From assembly GCF_037893015.1 (NCBI RefSeq), contig NC_133662.1, positions 269,273,944 to 269,337,943 on the forward strand: a stretch of 64,000 bases of DNA, in the 5' to 3' direction. This document shows, in pieces, positions 11,742 to 24,119 of the stretch. The DNA is from Macrotis lagotis. Lineage: Eukaryota > Chordata > Mammalia > Peramelemorphia > Peramelidae. The translations under genes were made by a program, and so were the position numbers. Numbering within the stretch: the first letter of the stretch is position 1; the number at the start of each line of letters is the position of its first letter. The notes under the pieces were generated by a model. It worked only from the letters and a program-made list of their open reading frames with translations. It was not told where the DNA came from and ran no database searches.

Positions 11742-12129
11742 ATTTCTATAGCACTTTGCCATTTGCAGCTATACAATGAGGTCAGGTCTATGGAGAAGAA
11801 AGATTCAGGCAGTTGTGTCCTGGAAGGACCAAAGAAGGGAGAGGCTGCAATCTGGAAGATCAATTAGAAGGTGACTGCCTGGTTCAGTAGAGAGGAGACA
11901 AGGCCTGAGCTAGTCTCTGAGGGTATGATACCAACTTTGGAGGGTTCCACCAAGTCAGCTCATGCCTGAGTCCTTGGGGTTGAGTCCAGGAATGCCCCTC
12001 ACACACTAATGAGAGCAATTTTGATTGTTAATTGATGAGTTGGGACAAGTCCTGACCTACGAGCTCAGTTCCAGAGAGGTTTCCTTCTGTTTATCCTGTC
12101 TGTAGTTTCATTATGCCTCTGGTTTGCAG

Positions 12130-12540
12130 GTTAGCTTTCCTTTAGATGTAACCTCCTTTAGAGCAGGGAGCCACCTTTTGTCTTTTTGTTTGCATTCCCA
12201 GTGCTTACCCTACATAGTATCTGGCACACAGATATTTTTCTCAAAGACTATGATATCAGGAAGGTGGTACCATGACTAGCAAGTGAATTGGATTAGAGTT
12301 GGGGCTTGCCATGGTAAGTCACCAACCTCACTACCTCCTCTGGAGCCATCTGGGTCCAATGACCAGATATGAATCTGGATGACTGGAGATGACCTTAGGC
12401 ATGAGACAATCAGGGTTAAGTGACTTGCCCAAGGACACCTTGCTAGTATCCGAGACCAGATTTGAACTCAATCTTCCTGATTCCAGGGCCAGCTCTCTAC
12501 CCAAAGTGCCTAATAAATGTTCATTGACTGACTGGCTGAA
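12130..12540 (+). mobile_element. L2-type tail split by a Mar1-type SINE
   Basis: The L2/MIR tail text 'attcccagtgcttaccctac...tctggcacacag' (12195-12232) resumes at 12505 as 'agtgcctaataaatgttcat'. The interval 12236-12500 is a minus-strand Mar1-type SINE. Confidence 0.8.
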
Positions 12541-13004
12541 ATGACAGGTCCTTGAGGCATTCATCAGTAACATCAGAATAAACTAGCATCCCAAACAAAT
12601 GTCTTAGAAGACATGACCTTTAAAAGTCATGTGAAGAAAAGGTAACTCAAGTATCTTAAAAACACAAATTCTTCAGATTCAATATGAATATTCATATTCA
12701 GTTTTTAATTTTAGGATCATGGTCATAAGTAGAGATAGAAGGCATCTCAGCTATCTCTCACATTTTGCAAAATTGGAAACTGAGGTTGAGGAGGGAGTCT
12801 CATGAAAGTAGCAGAGTCAGAGTTTAAATTTTAACCCCCCCCCATTATTCTTTTCTCATTTTTGATAAATTTGACAAAAAGTGTTAGCCCATTATATTTC
12901 TTGACCACCATCATTCACTGTCAAACCTGCAGTCCAGTTTAAAAGCAAAAATCCACTGCTATCTAACCATGTCTCTCTTCTGATAAAACCAGATTTTAGT
13001 TAGC

Positions 13005-13140
13005 TGGTGTAGTGGAGAGAGTGCTGGGCCAGCAGCCAGAGAGACCTGAGTTCAAATCTAATAAGACATTTACTAGCTATGTGACCATAGATAAGTCACT
13101 CAACCCCATTTGTCTCAGTTTCTTCATCTGCAAACTTCTT
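13005..13140 (+). repeat. tRNA-headed SINE remnant
   Basis: ggtgtagtggagagagtgct, cctgagttcaaatctaataa, ctagctatgtgaccatagat, cagtttcttcatctgcaaac. Confidence 0.75.
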
Positions 13141-13849
13141 GAGAACTGTCACGTGGTAAGCCCTCTTCAAAAGTTTGATGAATGGATCTGAAGTTCCAGA
13201 GAGACAGATGAAGTTTGGACACCAGAATGTACATCCTCAAGAAGAGAGTTGTCTCCCTGGAGCATTCCTTAGGAGAGGTGGGCAAAAAGAAGCTGAGGGG
13301 TCAGTAATTCTTGGCCAAGTGTGATTCAGATTCAGTGCCTATGAGGGCCTGGGAGCCTTGTGATCTCAAAGATCAGCAACGGGAAGACTTTGGCCTCTGA
13401 GTCACTTACGGGGAAGTGACAAAGTTCCTAAGAGGTTTACAGCTGCATAAAAGCATAAGAGGAAGAAACCAAGATGGAAGGAGAGCCGTGAATGAGGGTG
13501 ACACATTTTCAAGCTGACCTTCAAACTGGAGTGAGTGACATCATCATGGATGAACAGTCCTAAGCCCTTGGCAAACACTACCAAGCCCATGGATTTAGTG
13601 ATCTTGAACTAGTGTCCATCTTGATTCCAATATTCTGATCTGTGTCGGGGATTGGATTGGAGAGACCCTTGATGGTCACAGGATCATATGTTAGCCATAT
13701 TCTGAATTGATGCAGAACTACATTTCTTTTTACAGTGATATGACTTTCTGGCAAATTGGTATATCCAGTCCTCAAAGCCTCTCTATGACCTAGTGAAAAT
13801 AAGAAACTTCAGTTCCACCATAGCTATATGACCTTGTACAAATCATTTA

Positions 13850-14765
13850 GCCCTTCATTACTGATTAGAGAAATGCAAATTAAATTATCTGTGAGGTGCC
13901 ACCTCACACCTCTCAGACTGGCCAATATGACCAGAAAGGATAATGATCAGAGTTGAAGGGATGTGGGAAACCTGGGCCACTAATGCATTGTTGGTGGACC
14001 TTTCTAGAGAGCAATTTGGAATTATGTCCAAAGGACAATAAAAATGTACATACCCTTTGATCCAGCAGGCCCACTACTGGGTCTGTAACATGAAGAGATC
14101 ATGAAGAAGGATTAAAAACCTCATATGTACAAAAATATTCTAACTCCTCTGTTTGTAGTGGCAAAGAATTGGAATTTGAAGGGATGTCCATCAATTGAAG
14201 AATGGCTGAACAAATTGTGGTCTATGTATGTCATGGAACACTATTCAATTAGAAATCAGGAGGGAGGGGAACTCAGGGAAGCCTGGCAAAACCTGAATGA
14301 ATTGATGTAGAGTGAGATGAGCAGAACCAGAAGAACATTGTTCATCCTAACAGCAACATGTGTTGATTATCAGCCTTGATGGACATGCTCATTACATCAG
14401 TGCAACCATGAGGGACAATTTTAGGGGACTCATGATAGAGAATCCCATCTGTACCCAAAGAAGAAACTATGGAGTTTTAAAAGAAGACCAAAAATTATCT
14501 TTGATTTTTAAAAAGTTGGCTTATGTTTTATATAATGTGGTTAACTCTAGTATTGTGTTTCTTCCTTAAGAATATATTTTTTTTCTCTCAACAATTCAAT
14601 TTCATCTATGCATATCATAAAAACAATTGTAAAGACTATATGAGACTGTCTTCTGTTGGAAGGAAGGGGAGGGAAGGGAGGGAGGAGGGACAATGTAAAA
14701 TTCAAAATCTTGCAAAACTGATTGGTAGAAAATACTATTGTATATAATTGGAAAACAAAATATTT
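13850..14765 (+). mobile_element. L1 3' end (ORF2 C-terminus and 3' UTR)
   Basis: Sense text typical of the L1 ORF2 end: gattagagaaatgcaaatta, aatgcattgttggtggac, ccctttgatccagcaggccc, ggcaaagaattggaatttg, gagcagaaccagaagaac. 5'-truncated and carrying stops. Confidence 0.85.
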
Positions 14766-16535
14766 GTGTAATTTAAAAAATCACTTACCTTTCTTAGACT
14801 TCAGTTTTGGAGTCAGTCAAAAGACGAGGTTGGATTATATTGCTTCTGAGGTCCCTAATATCCTTAAATCTGTGATCCTTTGACCTTGGGTAAGTCATTT
14901 TAACCTTCCTGGGCCTCAGTTTCATTCCCTGTAAAATGAGGTTCCTCTAGATGATATATGGGAAGCACAAATTGTTAAAGAGAGGATTCAATAGGAGACA
15001 GTTGGATAAGACTATTTTAAATGTTTAAATAGTTTTGAAGAAACCCTTTAAGTCATTTGCAACATTAACAAATCATTACATTAGCAAAAAAAAAGGTGAT
15101 TAGACATAGCAAGGGAGGGACATTCAACAAGCATTTCCAGCAAAGACACCAGGCTGTTTGAAATGAGACTGGCCATGTTCTTCAGGATCCTTGGTTCTTG
15201 GACAGAAGGAAACCAGAATTCTTCCTGGCCTTTTTGACTCAGCCAGTCAGGAATAAGCACACCAGCTAATTGTGTCTTGAGAAGCATTTCTATATCTTTT
15301 AATGAAAAGAAGTAGTCTTATTTATGAGGAGTAAGGAAAGGCCTAAGGAATAGATAGCCCTTCTTACATGTCGGGGTCCTAGAAAGAGAATTACTCTAGT
15401 GAATAGAACAAAATGATGAAAGAAGGCAGGCTGTTGATTAAATGGGAGGTGGGCTACCTTGGTACATGTCTTAGGTCACTCAAATCTTAGTCAAAGAAAC
15501 ATCAATTTTCACATCACCTTTCTTGATAATAGGGACAATCAATATTTTTTGCAGGACCTACCTGAGCAAATACAATAAACAGGAATATAGCCATTAGATT
15601 AAATCTTGACCTATGTAAATCATTAACACAGATATTTCCACACTGGTTAATTTCTGGGTGAGGAAGTAAAAGAGGGGGAAAAATCTTGGTCATAATACAA
15701 TATTTAATTATTAAATATTAGAGCAATATTTTTTCAAATTATAAAATTTATTCAAAAGTTTCAAAATAAAATATAATGTAAATGAAATACAGATGATAAA
15801 GATAATAGTGCTTCATAGTTCAAGTATCTACTATGCTTATAAAGTTGTTTTTTTTGAATCCTAATATAGGAATTTACATTTATCTCAGTAAATGTCATCC
15901 TTTCCCTCCTAACATTTAACCATTTTTTAAAATCAGACTGCAGGCTATAGATACTTCATGAGATGATGATTCAATTGGCCTTTTAGTTCTTTTGAATGCT
16001 GCACAGCAGACTTGATTGTGCCTCCAGAGATGTTGGTATATGTTCTTGAAATGATCCCCCTACTATTGTCTTCATACAAGACTCCCCAAGACCTGATCCC
16101 GATGGCTCAGCTCTCCATTTTGGTCTTACCATGGAAGAAGGCAGTCTCCTTGGCTTACTGGTTCATTGCAGGCCATCAGTTTTTCAGAGGGTTGCAGCCA
16201 AGTTCCATATTTACCAAAACTCCAACTTAGGTATATTGGTTCACGCTTCAATACAGATTTGAAAAGGCTCAATGTTATTATTTGATTCAACCAAATATTC
16301 CATGCTGTCAAGATATTTTTGAACACTGGCTATCATCGATAACATTTATAGTCACTTGAAAAAAGTCACGTGGGTAACTTTGTTACTTCAAATTGAAAAG
16401 CTTCTGCACAGAGAGCATTGATACATATTAAGTGAAGAAGAAAGCTAATTGAATGGGAAGTTTTATTGATATAAGATTTCTCTGATGAGGATTTGGTATC
16501 TAACACATAGAAAAAAATCTGTCTCTGTCTTATAT
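14765..16535. other. Intergenic DNA, mostly unrecognised
   Basis: A MIR-like stretch at about 14870-14960 (+) and AT-rich DNA at 15690-15900; otherwise nothing recognised. Confidence 0.5.

Positions 16536-16581
<46 letters not shown>
16536..16581. repeat. (CA)n microsatellite
   Basis: About 20 CA units after a short tata/cata lead. Confidence 0.95.
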
Positions 16582-17955
16582 CCATTTCCCAATAGATAAA
16601 TCAAAAAAAATGGAGAACTTTCAAAGTATTCAGAACCACATGGAAAATGCTCCAAATCACTAACAATAAGAGAAATAGAAATCACACCAACCGCGAGATT
16701 ATTTGATGACTGAGACCTTCATGAGTTTGACCTTAATAATTAAATTAAACATGGTGTTAAACCTTCTAATAAGGGACAAATGTTAGCCTTCAGAATTTAG
16801 TCTTAATAAAGAAAAAAATATAATTTGGTTAATTTACATGTTTATTAGGTTTCTTTAAGTTCACAGATTGTGTGTGCTTGGGATCCATCTAGAAAACTGG
16901 GCCCAAAATGGAGCTCTGGGGCGGGGGTAGCATGTGAAAAAAAGCTGCTTCTGTGACTGTCCATCAAGAGAGCATCCCTCAGCTCAGGATATGCTCCAGA
17001 TCACATAGAATGGGGCAGGGGAGCTCAATAGCAGACATTCCATTAGGAAGATTTTATTGCTGTTTTTCAGTTTCTTTCATAACTCAGGACCTTTGTGCCC
17101 TACCAGTTATGCTGAGACCTCCACAGTATAGGAATCTTTCCCCTCCAGCATGTTGGTACCATATAGAGAGAGCTGATACAATGGAAAGATTCATATTTAT
17201 TATTCAAGCGAGAAAAGCAGATTTCCACATTTAACACCTTGCAGATTGACAAAAATGACAACAGTCGATGTTAGAGGGATTGTAGAATGATAGACTCACT
17301 ATTACATTATTGGTAGAGTTGTGAAAGGCAACAACCATTTTGGAAAGCAATTTGGAATTATGAATATAAAGTTATGAAAATGCTCATACCCTTTGAATCA
17401 GAGACACCATTTCTGTGTTCTACCCCAAGGAAATCACTGATAAGCAAAAAAGTCCCAATATATTCCATAATAGTTTTAGCATCACTTTTTGCACTAATAA
17501 AGAATTGGTAGCAAAGTAGAAGCCAGCTCATGATACCTGAGTGCAATAGCATATTACTATACAATCAGAAGTGATGTTTGTGATGAATACAAGAAATCAT
17601 GGAAAGATCTATTGGAATTAGTGTATAGTCAGCAGGGTCAAGAAAACAATTTATGCAATAACTACAAAATGGAACAATAATGGCACACCATAAAAACCCA
17701 AATATAGAAAACTTATAAAGCTCCAACAGCCCTTAAATGAAGAGAGATAAGAAGCCAATTCTAAGTTATCCCTTTGTGGAGGAGGGAAGAGCTGAGGTCT
17801 TCTTGGACTAACTTTTTCCATGTTCTCTAAAAAGTACTTTTTCATATGGGACATATTCCCTTCTGCCTCTCAGGGTGAGAAGGGGAATACATGGGATACT
17901 ATGGTTATGAAAGAAACAAAAACATCAATAAAATCTTATTTTTACAAAAAAAAGG
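16582..17955 (+). mobile_element. Diverged L1 3' region, interrupted
   Basis: L1-type text (accatttcccaatagataaa, aatcactaacaataagagaa) stops near 16697 and resumes near 17230 (ttgcagattgacaaaaatga, tattggtagagttgtgaaa), ending aataaaatcttatttttac plus A-run. The intervening 530 bp is of unknown type. Confidence 0.65.
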
Positions 17956-18329
17956 TAGTCAACGGACTTTAGAGAGACACACATTGAGTCTGCAGAAGGA
18001 TGCAGGACTGTTTGTTCTAGTAGCATGTTGGATATGAACTAGGAAAATTTTCCAAGAGCTCTCAGGATCCCAGGTCTGAGGGCACTCAGAGGAGCTGACA
18101 AGTTGATATGTAATTGGGCAAAACTAATTAATGGAATCCTTTCTTCTTAGTAGTTGATGGTCCTAGAAAGTACTGGGTGCCTAAAGATGAGCCACTTTGA
18201 AGGAAAGAGGGAAGCACTTGAAGCCAGAAGAAGATAGAGGCAGATTCTCAGATATCATAGGGATTTCCCCAAATTGCTTTGTTGATTTTAGATTTAGAAT
18301 TAAAGAGACATTTGAGACCAAAGCTATAG

Positions 18330-18445
18330 AGTTGAAAGAGACCTGGTTGGCTGTCTAGTCCACCAGCCTCTTTACAGCTAAGGAAACTGAGGCCCAGAGA
18401 AGGAAAGTCACCTGCCAAAGGTCACACAAAATGTAAAATACACAG
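18330..18445 (-). repeat. MIR-group SINE fragment
   Basis: gctaaggaaactgaggccc, gaaagtcacctgccaaaggt, cacacaaaatg; antisense core. Flanking 17956-18330 and 18445-19260 hold no recognised feature except a (CCT)n at 18734-18752. Confidence 0.65.
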
Positions 18446-19261
18446 CAGGGCCAGGATTGGGACCCAGGGCTCAGGCCAGAAATCTATGGCTCTTACTATC
18501 CTCCCACTTTGTTTTGGGAGAGGTCATTTCTCTACTTGTCTTCAGCACTCCATTCATTCATGGTGGCTAGGGCAAGCTGTTTCTCCTCTGGGTGGTCACT
18601 TCCTCCTCTCTGAGCTGCCAGCTCTGAATTTAGGATCCAATGAACTGCCCCAGCTCAAACACCCCACAAGGCTGAGCTGGGCATCCAGGAGGCTCAGAGG
18701 GTGCAACCACCCCCCTGGCAGAGCCTGGGAGTCTCCTCCTCCTCCTCCTCTCCAATCCAGCACATGAAAGCAATCCTATTGTCCTAAAGAAGAAAACAGT
18801 AAATTTGGAGTCACAGAACCTGAATTCCAATCCAGGCTCTGACACTTGTTTTTTGTAGGAATATTAGCAAGTCCTTTTCCAGTCTGCTCCTTCAGTTTCT
18901 CACTAAGGTGCCTCCTTCCCTTCCTTCCTTTACTGGGTATTTAGTAAGTGGCTATGCTATCAAGAGCCAGTATGCTCAGTTCTGTGGCCTCACTGCCCTG
19001 GTTGCTCCTTTCTCCTGTTCTCCAATTAGTTGGTGTTCTTCCTTAAATGTGCCCCCAACTACAGAAGCATCATGTTTGATTTTGTATGTCCAGTGCCTAG
19101 TCAGGCAGTATAATAATGATGGTTCAAACAACACTAATTATACAGGTAAAACCTTTTTCTAAAGCTCAGGATACTCACAGGTTCCCTGAGCATCAGTTCC
19201 TTCCTCTCTATAATCAAGGAATTGTACTATGGCCTCTGAGGTATCTCCTAAGTTCTAGCTT

Positions 19262-19370
19262 TGAGATCAAGCAATCAATGCACATTTATTAAGGATATAA
19301 TACATGCCAGACACTATGCTGGGAATTCAAAAAGAGGGAAAAGATAGTCCCTGATCCTAAATAAATGTGG
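19262..19370 (+). repeat. THER/Mar-type repeat
   Basis: cacatttattaaggatataa, catgccagacactatgctgg, gatagtccctgatcct. Confidence 0.55.
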
Positions 19371-20035
19371 TCTGGCCAAAGCAGCAGGACTACACAACCC
19401 CATGTTCTGGATCCTATGCCTCTGTCCTCAGTGAGAGGTGAACCAGGGATATAGGGGCGGAAATGGAGAACATCAGGATGAACACAAGCTGTCTGTTCTA
19501 TGGGTTATTAATGTGGGATGAGTTCAAGCATCCGCTTGGTCAACTCGTGCCTTTAATATCTTCAGTTAGTAATCTCATGCAGCCATAGAAATCCGTAGAA
19601 ATTGGGCTGCCCACGGTTGGTGGCTCCCCGTGAAACCCTGCTGAAGAGATTGTGGCCTTCAGTCTACAAAAGGGAGAAGAGAGGAGCAGTGCCACTGAGG
19701 ACACCTCTCCAGCTAAGGTTCGCCACTTCCATTCATTGGCAAGCCTCTCAAAGCATGCAGAGGAAAGGGTTTTCCTGGGAAACCCCTGCCCTCTGGTGGT
19801 CAGCCTGGGATATCTTCTCAACTCCAGTCAATTCAGTATGTTTATACAAATAGTTGTTTTAAAAAAAAAAATAAGTATTTTTCAAAACCAAAAAGTGAGA
19901 AGATTGTATTATTGTAAATTTTGCAAATATCTTTAATAATTATATTAATAAAATAATTCTTTTCATATCACTATATATTTGCTTCACCATTCAATCTATT
20001 GGAATATGTTATTTTGGTTGAAATATGTGAAGACA

Positions 20036-20186
20036 GGGGCAGCTAGGTGGTGCAGTGGATAAAGCACCAGCCCTGGACTCAGGAGGGGTTCAAATCCATC
20101 TCAGACACTTAATAATTACCTAGCTGTGTGGCCTTGGGCAAGCCACTTAACCCCATTTGCCTTGCAAAAACCTAAAAAACAAAAAA
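20036..20186 (+). mobile_element. tRNA-headed SINE (WSINE1-like)
   Basis: ggggcagctaggtggtgcag through ttgccttgcaaaaacctaaa. Flanked by 16-bp target duplications at 20020-20035 and 20187-20202 differing at two positions, so complete and fairly young. Confidence 0.92.
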
Positions 20187-20331
20187 GAAATATGCAAAGA
20201 CATTTGGAAAAGGGATAAGTGTTTTAATAGTCAACTAACACCTCAGACAGATTATGAAAATAGTTCTTGGAGTCCCCCTGAAAAGTTCTCAAAGATACCT
20301 TCTAGGGGGATTACATTTTGAGACCAGCATG

Positions 20332-20690
20332 AGGAGGAGGAGGAGGAGGAGGAGGAGGAGGAGGAGGAGGAGGAGGAGGAGGAGGCGACAGTTTGTCTTT
20401 CATTCTCAAAGAAGACCATGACTTGAGGAGCACAACAAGCACATGAACTGGATTGGGGCAGGGGCAGGTGGGCAAAGTCCCCAGCCTCACTTTCTCCTCC
20501 AGAGCCATCTGGGTCCAGTGGCCAGATATGGATCAGGATGCCTGGAAATGGCCCTGGATGTGAGGCAATCAGGGTGAAGTGACTTACTCAAGGTTACGCA
20601 GCTGGTAAGTGCCTGAGTTTGGATTTGAACTCAGGTCCTCCTGACTTCAGATGCTCAACCCACTATCATTTAACTGCCCTCAGTGTGAGT
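20332..20690 (-). mobile_element. Mar1-type SINE with (GGA)n tail
   Basis: Antisense SINE (cttcagatgctcaaccc head side at right; tcattctcaaagaagaccat tail at about 20400). Its 3' end leads directly into about 17 GGA units (20332-20384), a simple-repeat tail. Confidence 0.85.
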
Positions 20691-20695
20691 AAGAG

Positions 20696-20915
20696 GTAGC
20701 CAGATTGCTCAGAGGATAGAGCATTGGGTCTGGAGTTAGGAAGATCAGATAGTTATTCTTGGTGTGACCTTGGGCAAGTCACTTAACCTCTGTCTGCCTT
20801 AATTCATTGGAGAATGAAATGGCAAACCACTTCTGTATCTTTGCTAAGAAATCCCCATGGACTATATGGTTCATGGGTTCACAAAGAGTCAGATGCATCT
20901 GAACAATAACAGCAA
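20696..20915 (+). mobile_element. tRNA-headed SINE, second tail type
   Basis: cagaggatagagcattgggt, cttgggcaagtcacttaacc, atggcaaaccacttctgtat, cacaaagagtcagatgcatc. The same tail type occurs at 7225 and 56985. Confidence 0.8.
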
Positions 20916-21280
20916 GAGCATAAACAGACTCAAAATAAGACAGTTTCAGGAGAAAAAATTGGATTGCTAGATGTATACATTTGATTACACTTTCCAAAGA
21001 ACCATCTCTTAGTTTATCATTTCTATAGCTTTTATCTGTTTCTCATCTAATTCTTAAATCTTATGCTTATTTTATGATGTTTATTGTTTGGGTTTCTAAT
21101 TTAAACAAACATTTAATTCTTTGATCTTTTCTATTTTGTTGATGGATGTTTGTAGGAATAAAATCTCCTTAAACATTGCTTTAGGTACACTGCAGAAGTT
21201 TCATTAGATTTTCATCATTTTCTTTGATATGTTTTGTGACCCACTCATCATTTTGGATTTCATTGTCAAGTCTTATAAGT

Positions 21281-21282
<2 letters not shown>

Positions 21283-21321
<39 letters not shown>
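21283..21321. repeat. (TG)n microsatellite
   Basis: About 19 TG units. Confidence 0.95.
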
Positions 21322-21326
<5 letters not shown>

Positions 21327-23663
21327 TTGCACATGTGCACACAGGTTCTCATTCTGTATAGGATATATTTATTATTTCTACCTTTTAATATGTGTTTGCC
21401 GTATCACTGTGCCTTAATTCATGGTCAATTTTTGCAATGTTCCATATAACAATAATAAAGGTACTTAATAAGTATATCCCTTAGTGCCCATTTAAAATAT
21501 GCCATAAGTGTTTTAGTTCTAGTTTCTCCAACAATTTGTTCAGGCCTATATTTTGTTATTTGTTTTTCTTTCTAGTGAACTTCTCTAAAACTGAGGAACA
21601 GTAGAATGTCTTGTGTTTCTATGTCTTCTTGTAGTTCAATTTGTAATTCGGTTTTATTTTCCTTTTTGAAGGAAAATGCTAAGATCTTTGGAGCAGATAA
21701 GTTTAATATTGTCCTTGGTTTGTTGGCAATACTTTATTTCAGCATAACATAGTTTCCATGTTTTTCCCATTGTGTTTGAACGTTTGTTTTTGCTTTGTCT
21801 CAACTTGAATAATATTGCTGCTTTTTTAGATTCAATTGATGCATACTAAAAAAAAAAAAATTTTTTTCCAGGCCCACATTTTTATTCAGTGCATCTTTTT
21901 ACTTTTTTTCAGTGTGTTCCTCACAAGTGAAGGAAGGTGAGGCTTGCTTCTTTATTCTGCCACTCTTTTTAATTATTGAATTGTTTCATTCATTCATTGC
22001 ATTCATATTGAATTCATTTCATCCATTAAAGTGAAGAAAGTTAAATTTATATTTTCCTTCATCTGTTTCTAATATTTTTTGTTTCTATGTTAGGATTCCC
22101 TACCCTCCTTCTATAAACACAGTTTCATCGGATATATTAATTTAATCACTTTAAAGGAACCTGTCCTATCATCCTCAATTCCAATCCCTCCCATTTGTTA
22201 CTCTTTTGTCTAGTTTTGAAGTTCTTGCCTTTTTCTTAATTTTAAATAGCTAATTCTTTCTCCTTTGTTTCCTCTCAATGAAGTAAAATCCTTTCTCTTC
22301 TCTCTTTTTAGCTTTTAAAATTTCATTTTTCTGTACCTAAAAAATTTATTTCCCTCATTCTCTAATTTATTCTTAACTTTCCTTTCTATCGACTCCACTT
22401 TTTCCTTGGATTCATTCTTACTTATCCCTTTTAAAATCTTTATTTTCCATGGCACAAAAATTTCTAAAGCATCTATTCTGGGTTTCTTCTTCTATGTAGT
22501 TGCTATGTTAAGTAGCCTTTTAGACTTTGACCTTTGACTCTAATTTTGTTTTTTTTTCCTGTTGTGCCTTACCCTTAGAAATTCCAATTTTTGCAGGCTA
22601 AAGAGGATATCCTACAGAAGAATTTTTTTAATGTGCCTGATTGTGCTATTCACAATTGACGATATTTGCTCTTTCATTGGTCATCCTTGAAAGCTCTTTG
22701 CTGGGTCCATGGTGTTTGTATTCCATTTGTTTTGATTCAGGTATTTTTAAGCATTAAATTCCTGTCAATTAAATTTAGTGCAGGTTCACATCTCCTTTAT
22801 CCTATGGGAATATTCATCGGTGGCACCTCTCCCATCACTAAAGCAAGCTTTCCCTCTTTCATCTCCCTTTTTTATTCTGACCTTTCTTCTCTTCACTCAT
22901 TCTGTGGTGGCTTCTCCCTGAGAAACTACAGGAGAGACGTTGACTTGACATTGCGCCTTCTATCTTCTCCCTTCCCCCTTTTATGTGCCCTCTCGTTTTG
23001 TAATTTAATCCCATAAAGAGTATTGGTTCGCCTGCAGGAGGGATGTCATGAAGTTTAACTCATGATGTTTAGGCCTGTTTCTTCACCATCACTTTGATTT
23101 GACTTCTGTTGTCACTTTTCCCCCCAAGGACAATGATCTGTCAGTCATCCTTCTGTGGCTGTTGCTGTTTTCTTATATTTTTGTTGTCTCGGGCGTACGA
23201 AAAGCAAACAATTTCCTCTGGTGTGATTTTCTTCCTGGGAGTTCTTTGAAAGTCCCCTTTTTATTGAACATCCATCTTCTTTTCACTAAGTCAGGCTCGA
23301 TCTAGGTCCTTGGGCGGCAACTTGAGCTCTTGCTGCTAGGAACACATTATTCTGATCCTGTCCCTTTGAAGTTTCTGGTGGCTGCAGCCGAGACTTGTTT
23401 TTTGTTTGTCAGTGGAATCATTCAACTGAACCACTGGGGTTTATAGCACAGGAGTTTTTATCTTTTGTGTTCTTTTGATAAACACTTTGTTTTCTGTGTT
23501 CAGAAGTCCTGGGTAGTTTTCTTGTATTATTTTTTGCACTATGGTGTTTGTGCTTTCTTTCTTTTTCTTTTTTAACTTGTGTTCTTCTGGGAAAATTACT
23601 TGATCTTTGAGATCAATGTTTTTCATGGATGGAGGTCACTTTTTTTCCTTCCTTCCTTCCTTC

Positions 23664-23790
23664 TTTGGAGGCAGTTAGGATTGAGTGACTTGCCCAGGGT
23701 CACACAGCTAGTTAAGTGTCTGGGCCATATTCAAACTCCGGTCTTCCTGAAGTCAGAGTTGGTGCTCTATCCACTGTTTCACAGTGTCTT
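23664..23790 (-). repeat. Short SINE fragment
   Basis: ttgagtgacttgcccagggt, cacacagctagttaagtgtc, gtgctctatccactgtttca; antisense tRNA-headed SINE. Confidence 0.8.
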
Positions 23791-24119
23791 TTCCTGTTAT
23801 GGTGTTTGCTTCTCTTCTGACAGTTTCTACTTCATTCCTATGTATTTTCATTCCTATTGTTACTTTCTTTTCTTTTGGGGGTGACGATATCATTGTAGAT
23901 TCAAGATGTTTATTCTGCCAACTATTTCTGCTGTATAAACCATAATCGTGCATTCACACTTCTTACTTTCATCTGGATTTGGCCTTTTTTGCACAGAGTG
24001 AAAAATGTGATCCCTGTGGATGTCAGAGGACAAAGTGTAGTGGGGGCGGTCATCTTACTCTGCCCCTCACCTGTTTACCTAAAGGTGCAACGTGAGGAAG
24101 CTGGGAAGTCTTACTCTTA

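Larger units (their letters stand above)
21000..23980 (-). mobile_element. Probable old L1-type LINE, antisense
   Basis: T-rich DNA with text resembling antisense L1 ORF2/ORF1 regions (aacattgctttaggtacact, gtgacccactcatcattttgg, gaatgtcttgtgtttctatg, cttgatctttgagatcaatg). Highly diverged with no open frame. A (TG)n tract lies at 21283-21321 and a SINE at 23664-23790. Confidence 0.45.

Noticed and set aside
20332-20384. CRISPR-like or coding repeat
   Set aside because: A plain trinucleotide microsatellite with no spacers; the poly-Pro frame opposite is compositional.
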